This document shows, piece by piece, positions 16,483 through 24,339 of a stretch of DNA of 64,000 nucleotides. The position numbers and the translations under genes were made by a program. The stretch's first letter is position 1. Every line of letters starts with the position of its first letter. The notes beneath the pieces are model-generated. The model made no database searches. It saw nothing but the letters and a program-made list of their open reading frames with translations, and was not told the DNA's origin. The DNA is from JACPVF01 sp964502095 (GTDB taxonomy: Bacteria; Chloroflexota; Anaerolineae; Anaerolineales; Villigracilaceae): the NCBI GenBank assembly GCA_964502095.1, contig CAZCUF010000008.1, positions 102,297 through 166,296 of the forward strand, given 5' to 3'.

Positions 16483-16871
16483 ATGAAAAAAAGCCGCTTC
16501 AAGATCTGGCTGCGAGCCTTTCTGTTCGTCCAGTTTTCCGCGCTGTTCAGCCTCTATTTCTTCCACGACATCGGAAACGGATATTTCAACTGGATGTGGG
16601 TCGCGCCGACATTCCTGCTCTCGTCCCGGTGGGATTTCTGATGAGCCGAATCGTCACCATGAAAGCAGACCTCGAACTGCGGGCGGTCACACTTTCGTTG
16701 GATCGCGTTTATCTTTCTTTGATCTGGCTGTTGGTCATCGCCAAGCTAGATACTTTTGTTCTGGTTACTTTATTCCATGTACAAACGCCCCACGATTTTT
16801 GTCGAGGTAGTAGTGATCATAGACATGGAATTCAAGCAATGTTTGCTCATGCTGGGCGGTATTCTATGTGA
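16483..16871 (+). pseudogene. Frameshifted membrane protein gene
   Basis: An ATG at 16483 behind GGGGAG opens MKKSRFKIWLRAFLFVQFSA and runs to a stop at 16641. In the adjacent frame the protein continues naturally from about 16600 (ALVPVGFLMSRIVTMKADLE, then a hydrophobic LIWLLVIAKL) and degenerates before a stop at 16871. The two parts look like one small two- to three-helix protein broken by an indel near 16600-16635. Upstream, 16374-16391 and 16425-16442 are near-identical (TGGATAA(G/A)ATGCTCATCC). Nothing else is supported between 16381 and 16980. Confidence 0.5.
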
Positions 16872-16986
16872 GAGGGGAGGATGTATCAAGAATTTATCAA
16901 TATAAAATTTCCAAATTATCTTCTTTCCAATGAGTCTATTTAGCTACGCTATTAAATTACCTTCCTCCGAATCTTACAATTCCCCC

Positions 16987-17014
16987 TTGACGGATTCATA
17001 AATCTGCCTATAAT
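16987..17014 (+). promoter_or_regulatory. Sigma-70-type promoter of the ilv leader
   Basis: TTGACG (16987-16992), 16 bases, then a consensus TATAAT (17009-17014). Transcription should start near 17021, about 13 bases before the leader-peptide ATG. Confidence 0.75.
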
Positions 17015-17033
17015 CGGGCGAAATCACGAACCC

Positions 17034-17138
17034 ATGAACACGCTTTTGTCGCTCTCCCTTATCGTCATCCTTATTGCGGTCCTTATTATTAAGGATCTAT
17101 TTTCGGTTAGGATGGCAACAGTGAGAGTGAAGAAGTAA
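17034..17138 (+). CDS. Branched-chain amino acid leader peptide (putative attenuator peptide)
   Basis: A 34-residue ORF starting MNTLLSLSLIVILIAVLIIK. Fourteen of residues 4-19 are Leu, Ile or Val, and 17 of the 34 overall. It lies between a consensus promoter and an intrinsic terminator (17159) directly upstream of ilvD, the layout of ribosome-mediated attenuators such as ilvL/leuL. A small hairpin, TCCTTA/TAAGGA at 17080-17095, falls on codons 16-21. No clear Shine-Dalgarno is visible, but the ORF starts very near the predicted transcript end. A small membrane peptide is the alternative, as the composition is also helix-like. Confidence 0.6.
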   Translation: MNTLLSLSLIVILIAVLIIKDLFSVRMATVRVKK

Positions 17139-17158
17139 TCGCACACTTTAGCAAATGC

Positions 17159-17191
17159 AAAGAGCCGCCCTAACCACGGGCGGCTCTTTTG
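17159..17191 (+). terminator. Intrinsic terminator in the ilv leader (putative attenuator)
   Basis: AGAGCCGCCC (17161-17170) pairs perfectly with GGGCGGCTCT (17178-17187), followed by TTTTG. It begins about 20 bases after the leader-peptide stop and ends 84 bases before ilvD, so it would block the operon unless bypassed. Confidence 0.85.
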
Positions 17192-17203
17192 TTATCTGTT
17201 TAG

Positions 17204-17264
17204 ACCATGGACGATAGACCGTAGACCATAAAACATCGTCCATCGTCAATGGTCAATCGTCAAC
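17204..17264. repeat. Low-complexity palindromic intergenic repeat (GTCCATCGTC family)
   Basis: Words of the type GACCAT, GGACGATAGACC and ATCGTCAATGGTC alternate on both strands. A similar block with a perfect 13-base stem lies at 35955-35996. Confidence 0.6.
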
Positions 17265-17274
17265 AAGGAGTCGT

Positions 17275-18957
17275 ATGCGTTCTGACACAGTCAAAAAAGG
17301 ATTTGATAAGGCGCCGCATCGCGCGTTGCTTCGCGCTACGGGTTTGCAGGACGATGATTTCAACAAGCCGTTTGTTGCCATCGTCAACTCGTATGTGGAC
17401 GTGGTGCCGGGGCATGTGCATTTGCAGGATTTCGGCAAACTGGTCAAGGACGCCGTCCGCGCGGCGGGAGGCGTGCCGTTTGAGTTCAACACCATCGGCG
17501 TGGACGACGGTATCGCCATGGGTCATATGGGGATGAAGTACTCGCTTCCTTCGCGGGAGTTGATCGCCGACTGCGTGGAGACCATGATCGAGGCGCACAG
17601 ATTCGACGCGATGGTGTGCATCCCGAACTGTGACAAGATCGTGCCGGGCATGTTACTCGGTGCGATGCGAGTTAACATCCCGACCATCTTTGTGTCTGGC
17701 GGGGCGATGAAGGCGGGGATGACTCCCGAAGGCGAGACGATAGATTTGATCTCAGTGTTTGAAGGCGTGGGGGCATTTTCAGCGGGCAAGATTGACGAGA
17801 AGCGATTATCTACATTGGAAAAATTTGCATGTCCATCGTGCGGGTCATGTTCGGGGATGTTCACTGCCAATTCGATGAACTGTCTCATGGAAGCGTTGGG
17901 CTTGGCGTTGCCGTACAACGGTTCGGCATTAGCAAAGACGCCCGAAAGAGAAGCGTTGGCGAAACAAGCCGCCGCGCAAGTGATGACCTTGATCGAGCGC
18001 GACCTCAAGCCGAGAGACATCGTCACAGCCGAAGCGATTGACGATGCGTTCGCGTTGGACATGGCGATGGGCGGCTCATCGAACACGGTGTTGCACACGC
18101 TGGCATTGGCGAACGAAGCAGGCGTGGACTATCCGTTGGAGCGGATCAACGCGGTGGCGGATAAAGTTCCGCACATTTGCAAGGTGAGCCCGGCGGGCAA
18201 GTGGCACATGGAAGACGTGCATCGCGCGGGCGGAATCCCTGCGATATTGAACGAAATCCAATGGGGGACGGGCATGTTGCATTTTGATCGCTTGACAGTG
18301 ACAGGAAAAACCTTGGGCGAATCGATTCAAGGAAAAGATATTCAAGATGAAGAAGTGATTCGCAGATATGGCAACGCACATTCCAAACGCGGAGGGCTGG
18401 CGATTCTATTCGGCAACCTCGCTCCGAAGGGCGCGGTGGTGAAAGTGGGCGGCGTGAGTGAAGCGATGATGAAGTTTGAGGGACCAGCCGTGATCTTTGA
18501 ATCGCAAGATGAGGCGATGGCTGGAATCTTGGCGGGCAAGGTCAAAGCGGGAGATTGTGTGGTGGTGAGATACGAAGGTCCAAAGGGCGGACCGGGGATG
18601 CAAGAGATGTTGTCGCCCACGTCTGCGATCATGGGGCAGGGACTCGGCGATAAGGTCGCGTTGATCACGGATGGGCGATTCAGCGGCGGGACGCGCGGCG
18701 CGTGCATCGGTCACGTGTCGCCGGAAGCGGCAGCGGGCGGTCCGATAGCGGCGTTGAAGGCTGGGGATGTGATCCAGATTGATTTGGCGGCGCGCAGTCT
18801 GAACGTCGGGTTGAGCGAGGCGGAGATCCAGAGTCGGCTGGAGGCGTTGCCCAAGTTTAAATCCAAAACGACATCGAAGTGGTTGAAGCGCTATTCGCAT
18901 TTTGTCACAAGCGCGGATACGGGCGCGGTTTTATCAACGGACTCTGTCACGGACTAA
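17275..18957 (+). CDS. ilvD: Dihydroxy-acid dehydratase
   Basis: A 560-residue enzyme that dehydrates 2,3-dihydroxy-isovalerate and -3-methylvalerate, the third step of valine/isoleucine synthesis. The start at 17275 follows AAGGAG. Fe-S ligands are visible in CIPNCDKI (C119) and CPSCGSCSG (C186/C189/C192), and NSYVDVVPGHVHL resembles the E. coli-type enzyme. FSGGTRG and the preceding LITDGR are typical of the C-terminal domain. It is the first structural gene after the putative BCAA attenuator, and heads a run of ten co-directional BCAA genes. Confidence 0.96.
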   Translation: MRSDTVKKGFDKAPHRALLRATGLQDDDFNKPFVAIVNSYVDVVPGHVHLQDFGKLVKDAVRAAGGVPFEFNTIGVDDGIAMGHMGMKYSLPSRELIADCVETMIEAHRFDAMVCIPNCDKIVPGMLLGAMRVNIPTIFVSGGAMKAGMTPEGETIDLISVFEGVGAFSAGKIDEKRLSTLEKFACPSCGSCSGMFTANSMNCLMEALGLALPYNGSALAKTPEREALAKQAAAQVMTLIERDLKPRDIVTAEAIDDAFALDMAMGGSSNTVLHTLALANEAGVDYPLERINAVADKVPHICKVSPAGKWHMEDVHRAGGIPAILNEIQWGTGMLHFDRLTVTGKTLGESIQGKDIQDEEVIRRYGNAHSKRGGLAILFGNLAPKGAVVKVGGVSEAMMKFEGPAVIFESQDEAMAGILAGKVKAGDCVVVRYEGPKGGPGMQEMLSPTSAIMGQGLGDKVALITDGRFSGGTRGACIGHVSPEAAAGGPIAALKAGDVIQIDLAARSLNVGLSEAEIQSRLEALPKFKSKTTSKWLKRYSHFVTSADTGAVLSTDSVTD

Positions 18958-18989
18958 CGGATAGAAACGGATTATTTAAAGGAGAAGAT

Positions 18990-20675
18990 ATGAAACTAAA
19001 AGGCGCAGAAATTGTTTGGGAATGTTTGACCCGCGAAGGCGTGGAGGTTGTGTTCGGCTACCCCGGCGGCGCGAACATGCCGATCTACGACGCGATGCTG
19101 AATTACCCCGTGCATCACGTGTTGGTGAGGCATGAGCAGGGCGCGGCGCACATGGCGGACGGCTACGCTCGCGCGTCGGGGAAGGTTGGCGTGGCAATGA
19201 CAACGTCGGGTCCTGGCGCGACGAATCTCGTGACGGGTATTTGCACCGCCATGATGGATTCGGTGCCGACGGTCTTCATCACAGGGCAAGTGGCGGCGCA
19301 TTTGATCGGCGGCGACGCGTTTCAAGAAACGGACGTGACCGGGATCACGCTGCCGATCACAAAACACAACTATCTTGTGACGCGCGTCGAAGAGATTGCG
19401 GAAACGATTCGCGAGGCGTTTTACATCGCGCGCAGCGGGCGACCGGGTCCCGTGTTGATCGACATTTGCAAGAATGCGCAAGTCGAATCGTGCGAGTTTG
19501 AGTATCCTGACGACGTGAAGTTGGCGGGCTATCAACCCGTGATGCGCTCGTCGAAAAATTTGCTGGAACAAGCCGTTGCATTGATTGAAAAAGCCAGGAA
19601 GCCGGTCATTTTGTGCGGGCATGGCGTGTTGATGTCGAAAGCCGAGGAGGCGTTGATGCAGTTCGCGGTCAAGACTCAAACTCCGGTGGCGAGCACGTTG
19701 TTGGGTTTGGGCGCCTTCCCCGCTTCGAATGAATTGAGTTTGGGGATGATGGGCATGCACGGCGAAGTGCATACGAACATGGCGATTCAAAATGCGGATT
19801 TGATTTTGGCGTTTGGTATGCGTTTTGACGACCGCGTGACCGGCACGCTGAAAACATACGCGCCGCGCGCGAAAAAGATCCACATCGAGATCGATCCGTC
19901 TGAAATTCATAAAAATGTTTTTGTGGATGTGCCGCTGGTCGGCGATCTGAAAAATGTGCTCACGGATCTCATTCCATTGGTGGACGAATACGACCACGAT
20001 GAGTGGAAGGAGGAAATCGGCGCGTGGAAAGCCGAAGCCGACGCGCGCAGTATTATGAAGTGGGAAGACGACGGCAAATTACACGCGGCGCACATGATCG
20101 CGGATATCTGGAAAGCCACCGATGGAAACGCGATCGTGGCGACCGACGTGGGTCAACATCAGATGTGGGCGGCGCAATATTATTTTCTGGAGAAACCGAA
20201 TCGCTGGCTGACTTCGGGCGGCGCGGGGACGATGGGCTTTGGTCTCCCTTCGGCGATCGGCGCGTGGTTCGCGGCGAAGGATCAGGAGATCTGGGCAATC
20301 GCGGGCGACGGCGGATTCCAGATGACCGCCGCCGAGTTGACGACCGCCGTGCAGGAAGGCGCGAACGTGAAAGTGGCGATCATGAACAATCAATACCTGG
20401 GCATGGTGCGGCAGTGGCAGGAATTTTTCTTTGAGAAAAGATATTCAGCCGTGAACATGCTCACGCCCGATTTTGTGAAACTGGCGGAGGCGCACGGAGT
20501 CCCTGCGAGGCGGGTGACCAAGCCTGAGGAAGTGGACGAAGCGATTGACTGGGCGAGGAAGACCCAAGGTCCAGTGGTGCTGGAGTTCCGCGTGGAGCAG
20601 GAAGAAGCGGTCTATCCGATGGTTCCCGCAGGCGCGGCGTTGGATGAGATGATGCAGAGGCCGGTGAAGGCGTAA
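18990..20675 (+). CDS. ilvB: Acetolactate synthase large (catalytic) subunit
   Basis: A 561-residue TPP enzyme. The start at 18990 (MKLKGAE) has AAAGGAG; longer in-frame starts would overlap ilvD. It condenses pyruvate with pyruvate or 2-oxobutyrate. Visible features: VFGYPGGANMP with the N-terminal catalytic Glu region (VLVRHEQGAAHMADGYAR), a central Rossmann domain with the FAD-binding segment (GMRFDDRVTG), and the TPP-binding GDGGFQMTAAEL...NNQYLGMVRQWQ near residues 435-475. The small subunit IlvN is the next gene. Intergenic words ACGGACT/ACGGAT at 18940-18975 match the repeat style seen between lysK and lysJ. Confidence 0.96.
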   Translation: MKLKGAEIVWECLTREGVEVVFGYPGGANMPIYDAMLNYPVHHVLVRHEQGAAHMADGYARASGKVGVAMTTSGPGATNLVTGICTAMMDSVPTVFITGQVAAHLIGGDAFQETDVTGITLPITKHNYLVTRVEEIAETIREAFYIARSGRPGPVLIDICKNAQVESCEFEYPDDVKLAGYQPVMRSSKNLLEQAVALIEKARKPVILCGHGVLMSKAEEALMQFAVKTQTPVASTLLGLGAFPASNELSLGMMGMHGEVHTNMAIQNADLILAFGMRFDDRVTGTLKTYAPRAKKIHIEIDPSEIHKNVFVDVPLVGDLKNVLTDLIPLVDEYDHDEWKEEIGAWKAEADARSIMKWEDDGKLHAAHMIADIWKATDGNAIVATDVGQHQMWAAQYYFLEKPNRWLTSGGAGTMGFGLPSAIGAWFAAKDQEIWAIAGDGGFQMTAAELTTAVQEGANVKVAIMNNQYLGMVRQWQEFFFEKRYSAVNMLTPDFVKLAEAHGVPARRVTKPEEVDEAIDWARKTQGPVVLEFRVEQEEAVYPMVPAGAALDEMMQRPVKA

Positions 20676-20749
20676 GACGCGCGAGTTGCGAGTTACGAGA
20701 TACAAGTAATTGGTAATTGGCGATTAAGAGAATTGGAGAATTGAAAATT

Positions 20750-21301
20750 ATGAATTACACGTTTATTGCTTTGGCAGAAAATAAACCCGGCGTGTTAAAT
20801 CGGGTGACGTCTTTGTTTCGGCGGCGTAATTTCAATATTGTGTCGCTCAACGCGGGGACGACGGAGGATCCCGAAGTGTCGCGCATGACGATCGTTGCGG
20901 AATGCCCAAACGGCGATATTGACGCGCATCGCATCGAAGCCAATTTGTACAAGTTGGTCAACGTGATTGACGTGCAGGACGTAACGCATCAATCTACCGT
21001 AGCCCGCGATTTGGCGCTGATCAAGGTGCGAGTCGTTCCCGAGCGCCGCGCGGAGGTGAATGGGCTGGCGGAGATATTCCGCGCCCGCATTGTAGACGTG
21101 GCGGCTGATTCGGTCGTCGTTGAAATCACCGGCACAGAGGACAAAATTGAAGGCATGATCGAGTTGCTGCGCCCTATTGGAATCGTTGAAATGGTGCGCA
21201 CGGGGCAGGTCTCGATGACGCGCGGAGTTCACGATGGCGTGCGGCGGATCGGGATGAACGGCATCGAGCAGGTGATGGATTTGGCGGAGATGACGCCGTG
21301 A
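20750..21301 (+). CDS. ilvN: Acetolactate synthase small (regulatory) subunit
   Basis: A 183-residue protein with an N-terminal ACT domain (residues 1-75; FIALAENKPGVLNRVTSLFR, NIVSLNAGTTEDPEVSRMTI) and a second ACT-like C-terminal domain. It binds valine and confers feedback inhibition on IlvB, and activates the holoenzyme. ATG 20750 was chosen over an upstream TTG because homologues begin directly before this ACT domain; GGAG is 11 bases upstream. The 74-base gap to ilvB and the gap after the gene contain TTGGTAATT-type low-complexity words. Confidence 0.95.
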   Translation: MNYTFIALAENKPGVLNRVTSLFRRRNFNIVSLNAGTTEDPEVSRMTIVAECPNGDIDAHRIEANLYKLVNVIDVQDVTHQSTVARDLALIKVRVVPERRAEVNGLAEIFRARIVDVAADSVVVEITGTEDKIEGMIELLRPIGIVEMVRTGQVSMTRGVHDGVRRIGMNGIEQVMDLAEMTP

Positions 21302-21384
21302 AAAGTATGAAGTATGAATGATGAAGGATGAAAGAGTGTTGCGTGCTACGTACTGCGTAATTTGTAATTGGTAAATAGTAATTC

Positions 21385-21531
21385 GGTGGTCGAGTAGCGA
21401 GTGGCGCCGAGACGCCATTGCGAGCGTATCGAGACCACAAGTACGCATACAAAATCTTGTAACAAGAATTGCTTTACGACGTGGTGGTCTCGATACGTCC
21501 CGCGAAGATCACGCGGGACTACTCGACCACC
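21385..21531. repeat. Paired palindromic repeat, copy 1 (GGTGGTYGAGTAG family)
   Basis: The left hairpin (21385-21438) runs from GGTGGTCGAGTAG to CGTATCGAGACCAC, and the right (21484-21531) from GTGGTCTCGATACG to CTACTCGACCACC, as inverted copies. The left core has GGCG/CGCC and the right core CCCGCG/CGCGGG. Related pairs occur at 25750, 33918, 40092, 43128 and 56128. Confidence 0.85.
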
Positions 21532-21560
21532 GAGATATAAAAAATAGGAGAATTGAAATC

Positions 21561-22616
21561 ATGGCAAAGATAAATTTTGGCGGCGTGGAAGAAGACGTTG
21601 TAACGCGCGATGAATTTTCGTTGGATAAAGCGCGCGAGGTGTTGAAGGATGAAGTGGTAGCGGTGCTTGGTTACGGCGTGCAGGGACCCGCGCAAGCGAT
21701 GAACATGCGCGACAACGGAATCAATGTGATCGTCGGTCAGCGCGAGGGGACGAAGAATTGGGACAAGGCTGTCGCAGACGGCTGGGTCCCAGGCGAGACT
21801 CTTTTTTCGGTGGAGGAAGCGGCGGAAAAAGGGACGGTCGTTCAATATTTGTTATCCGATGCGGGTCAGCGCTCGCAGTGGTCGAAGATCGTCGAGAATT
21901 TGAACGAAGGCGACATGCTGTATTTCTCGCACGGATTCTCGGTCACGTTCAAGGATGACACGGGCGTTATCCCTCCGCCTCATGTGGACGTGGCGTTGGT
22001 CGCGCCGAAGGGATCGGGGCGCAGTGTGCGGACGAATTTTCTCGACGGTTCGGGAATCAACGCCAGTTTTGCCGTCCATCAGGATGCGACGGGTAAAGCG
22101 AAAGAGCGGACGATTGCGTTGGGCATTGCCATCGGCGCGGGATATTTATTCCCGACGACGTTTCAAAATGAAGTGTACAGCGACCTCACAGGCGAGCGCG
22201 GCGTGTTGATGGGCGCGTTGGCGGGCGTGATGGAGGCGCAGTACAACGAACTCCGCAAGAACGGACATTCTCCCTCCGAGGCGTTCAATGAAACGGTGGA
22301 AGAGTTGACGCAGTCGCTGATCCGTTTGGTTGGGCAAAACGGCATGGATTGGATGTACGCCAACTGCTCCACCACCGCCCAGCGTGGCGCGTTGGATTGG
22401 AAGAATAAATTCCGCGATGCGGTTGCGCCTGTGTTCAGCGATTTATACAAGAGTGTTACGTCGGGGGACGAGGCGCGAATCACATTGGAAGCGAACAGCA
22501 AGCCCGATTACCGCGAGAAGTTGGATAAAGAACTCGCCGCAATCCGCGACTCAGAAATGTGGCAGACAGGCGCGGCGGTGAGGTCGTTACGCCCAGAAAA
22601 TTGGAAGAAGGGATAG
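21561..22616 (+). CDS. ilvC: Ketol-acid reductoisomerase (eukaryote-like long form)
   Basis: A 351-residue NADPH-dependent enzyme that isomerises and reduces acetolactate to dihydroxyisovalerate. It starts at 21561 behind AGGAG. The Rossmann motif GYGVQGPAQAMNMRDNG, the VAPKGSGRSVRTNF segment, metal-binding glutamates (AFNETVEELTQSL) and the knotted C-terminal domain (CSTTAQRGALDW) are all present. The sequence, for example LSDAGQ, YFSHGFSVTFKD, SPSEAFNETVEE and the ending RSLRPEN, recalls the fungal mitochondrial Ilv5 type rather than the common bacterial 330-residue class. That resemblance is from memory. Confidence 0.95.
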   Translation: MAKINFGGVEEDVVTRDEFSLDKAREVLKDEVVAVLGYGVQGPAQAMNMRDNGINVIVGQREGTKNWDKAVADGWVPGETLFSVEEAAEKGTVVQYLLSDAGQRSQWSKIVENLNEGDMLYFSHGFSVTFKDDTGVIPPPHVDVALVAPKGSGRSVRTNFLDGSGINASFAVHQDATGKAKERTIALGIAIGAGYLFPTTFQNEVYSDLTGERGVLMGALAGVMEAQYNELRKNGHSPSEAFNETVEELTQSLIRLVGQNGMDWMYANCSTTAQRGALDWKNKFRDAVAPVFSDLYKSVTSGDEARITLEANSKPDYREKLDKELAAIRDSEMWQTGAAVRSLRPENWKKG

Positions 22617-22621
22617 AGATT

Positions 22622-22670
22622 AGAGACTAGAGACTGGAGACTAATCTCTAATCTCCAGTCTCTAGTCTCT
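22622..22670. repeat. Perfect 19-base-arm hairpin between ilvC and leuA
   Basis: Arms at 22622-22640 and 22652-22670 are exact reverse complements around an 11-base loop, built of AGAGACT/CTAGAGACTGG words. It ends 19 bases before leuA. There is no T-tract, so an RNA-stability or repeat role is more likely than termination. Confidence 0.8.
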
Positions 22671-22689
22671 TCATTGAAAGGATGAGACC

Positions 22690-24330
22690 ATGACAACAAA
22701 TAACTACGTTAGGATTTTCGACACAACACTAAGAGACGGCGAGCAATCTCCAGGGGCGACGATGACTTCGGCTGAAAAGCTGGAGGTGGCGCGGTCGCTG
22801 GCGATGATGGGCGTGGATATCATCGAAGCGGGATTCCCCGCCGCGTCGCCCGACGACTTGGAAGCCGTCCGCCAGATAGCGGCTGAGGTGGGCAACCCAG
22901 CCTCCCCGTCGCCTGAAGCGAGAGTCCCGATCATCGCGGGGTTGGCGCGGGCGAATAAATCCGATATTGATAAGGCGTGGGAGGCGGTGCAATCGGCGAA
23001 GCATCCGCGCATTCATACGTTTTTGGCGACGTCGCCGATCCACATGAAGCACAAGTTGAAAATGGATCCCGAAGAAGTTGTAGGGCGCGTTTCTGAAATG
23101 GTGGCGTATGCAAAATCTTTTTGCGATGATGTTGAATTTTCGCCCGAAGACGCGGGGCGCTCTGACCCAGAATTTTTGTATGTCGTGTTGGGCGAGGCGA
23201 TCAAGTCTGGCGCGACGACGTTGAACATTCCAGACACGGTCGGTTATACAACGCCCGATGAATTTTACGCGTTGATTGACGGCATCATCAAAAACACGCC
23301 AGGGATGCGCGACGACATTACGATCTCTGTGCATTGTCATGATGACTTGGGATTGGCGACGGCGAACACGCTGGCGGGGATTCGCGCGGGGGCGAGGCAA
23401 GCCGAAGTGACGATGAACGGAATCGGCGAACGCGCGGGCAACACGTCGCTGGAGGAAGTTGTGATGGCGTTGAAGACTCGTCATCCTGTGTTTGAATTGG
23501 AAACTGGAATTGAAACCAAACAAATTTCGCGCGTCAGTAAATTGGTGAGCAATTACACGGGCATCGTTGTGCAACCGAACAAAGCCATTGTCGGCGCAAA
23601 TGCGTTTGCGCATGAGGCGGGCATTCATCAAGACGGGATGTTGAAACATCAAACGACATACGAGATCATGCGCCCCGAAGATGTTGGCGTGAACCAGACC
23701 AAACTCGTGTTGGGAAAACATTCGGGCCGTCACGCGCTTCGCACCAGACTCGCCGAGTTGGGTCACTCGCTCGATGAAGTTGAATTGGATAAAGCGTTTG
23801 CGCGATTCAAAGAATTGGCAGACCGCAAGAAGGTCATCGTGGATGCGGACTTGGAAGCGTTGATCGCCGATGAGTTTTATCGTCCGCGCGATGTGTATTT
23901 GCTCAACGATATGCAGGTCACATGCGGGACGATGGGGATGCCGACTGCAACCGTCCGCTTGCGCGGACCCGATGGGACGATTCACACGCAAGCCGTCGTC
24001 GGCGCGGGTCCAGTGGACGCGGTGTACAAAGCCATCAACGCCATCGTCAATGTGCCGTGCGAATTGCTGGAGTTCAACATCCACGCCATCACCGAGGGCA
24101 TTGACGCACTCGGCGAAGTGACTGTCCGCATTCAAGGCGCGAACGGTCACACCTCAATGGACGCGCAAAGCGAAATGAACTATCCGCGCGTGTACGGCGG
24201 TCACGGCGCGGACACCGACATCATCGTCGCCAGCGCGAAGGCGTATATCAATGCCTTAAATAAATTGATCATCTCTCAAACTGAAGGCGCTGAAAAAATA
24301 AAAAATGATTTCGGCGTAATGTTAGGATAA
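22690..24330 (+). CDS. leuA: 2-isopropylmalate synthase
   Basis: A 546-residue enzyme condensing acetyl-CoA with 2-ketoisovalerate, the first committed step of leucine synthesis. TIM-barrel motifs: DTTLRDGEQSPGATM near residue 10, HCHDDLGLATANT near 215-230 (metal-binding HxH) and NGIGERAGNTS. A LeuA regulatory allosteric domain occupies about 400-525 (CGTMGMPTATVRL, AVVGAGPVDAVYKAINAI), where leucine feedback inhibition acts. Together with cimA and hcs, it is one of three DRE-TIM acyl transferases in the window. It follows ilvC closely and is 9 bases before leuC. Confidence 0.95.
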   Translation: MTTNNYVRIFDTTLRDGEQSPGATMTSAEKLEVARSLAMMGVDIIEAGFPAASPDDLEAVRQIAAEVGNPASPSPEARVPIIAGLARANKSDIDKAWEAVQSAKHPRIHTFLATSPIHMKHKLKMDPEEVVGRVSEMVAYAKSFCDDVEFSPEDAGRSDPEFLYVVLGEAIKSGATTLNIPDTVGYTTPDEFYALIDGIIKNTPGMRDDITISVHCHDDLGLATANTLAGIRAGARQAEVTMNGIGERAGNTSLEEVVMALKTRHPVFELETGIETKQISRVSKLVSNYTGIVVQPNKAIVGANAFAHEAGIHQDGMLKHQTTYEIMRPEDVGVNQTKLVLGKHSGRHALRTRLAELGHSLDEVELDKAFARFKELADRKKVIVDADLEALIADEFYRPRDVYLLNDMQVTCGTMGMPTATVRLRGPDGTIHTQAVVGAGPVDAVYKAINAIVNVPCELLEFNIHAITEGIDALGEVTVRIQGANGHTSMDAQSEMNYPRVYGGHGADTDIIVASAKAYINALNKLIISQTEGAEKIKNDFGVMLG

Positions 24331-24339
24331 AAGGAAACC

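Noticed and set aside
18996..19997. A 333-codon minus-strand frame opposite ilvB
   Set aside because: Same reason: the Arg/His-rich antisense frame of a conserved enzyme, with no recognisable domain.
22729..24150. A 473-codon open frame on the minus strand opposite leuA
   Set aside because: It is antisense to a well-conserved gene with a high-GC third-position bias. It has no ribosome site, and the composition (Arg/His-rich) is that of a shadow frame.
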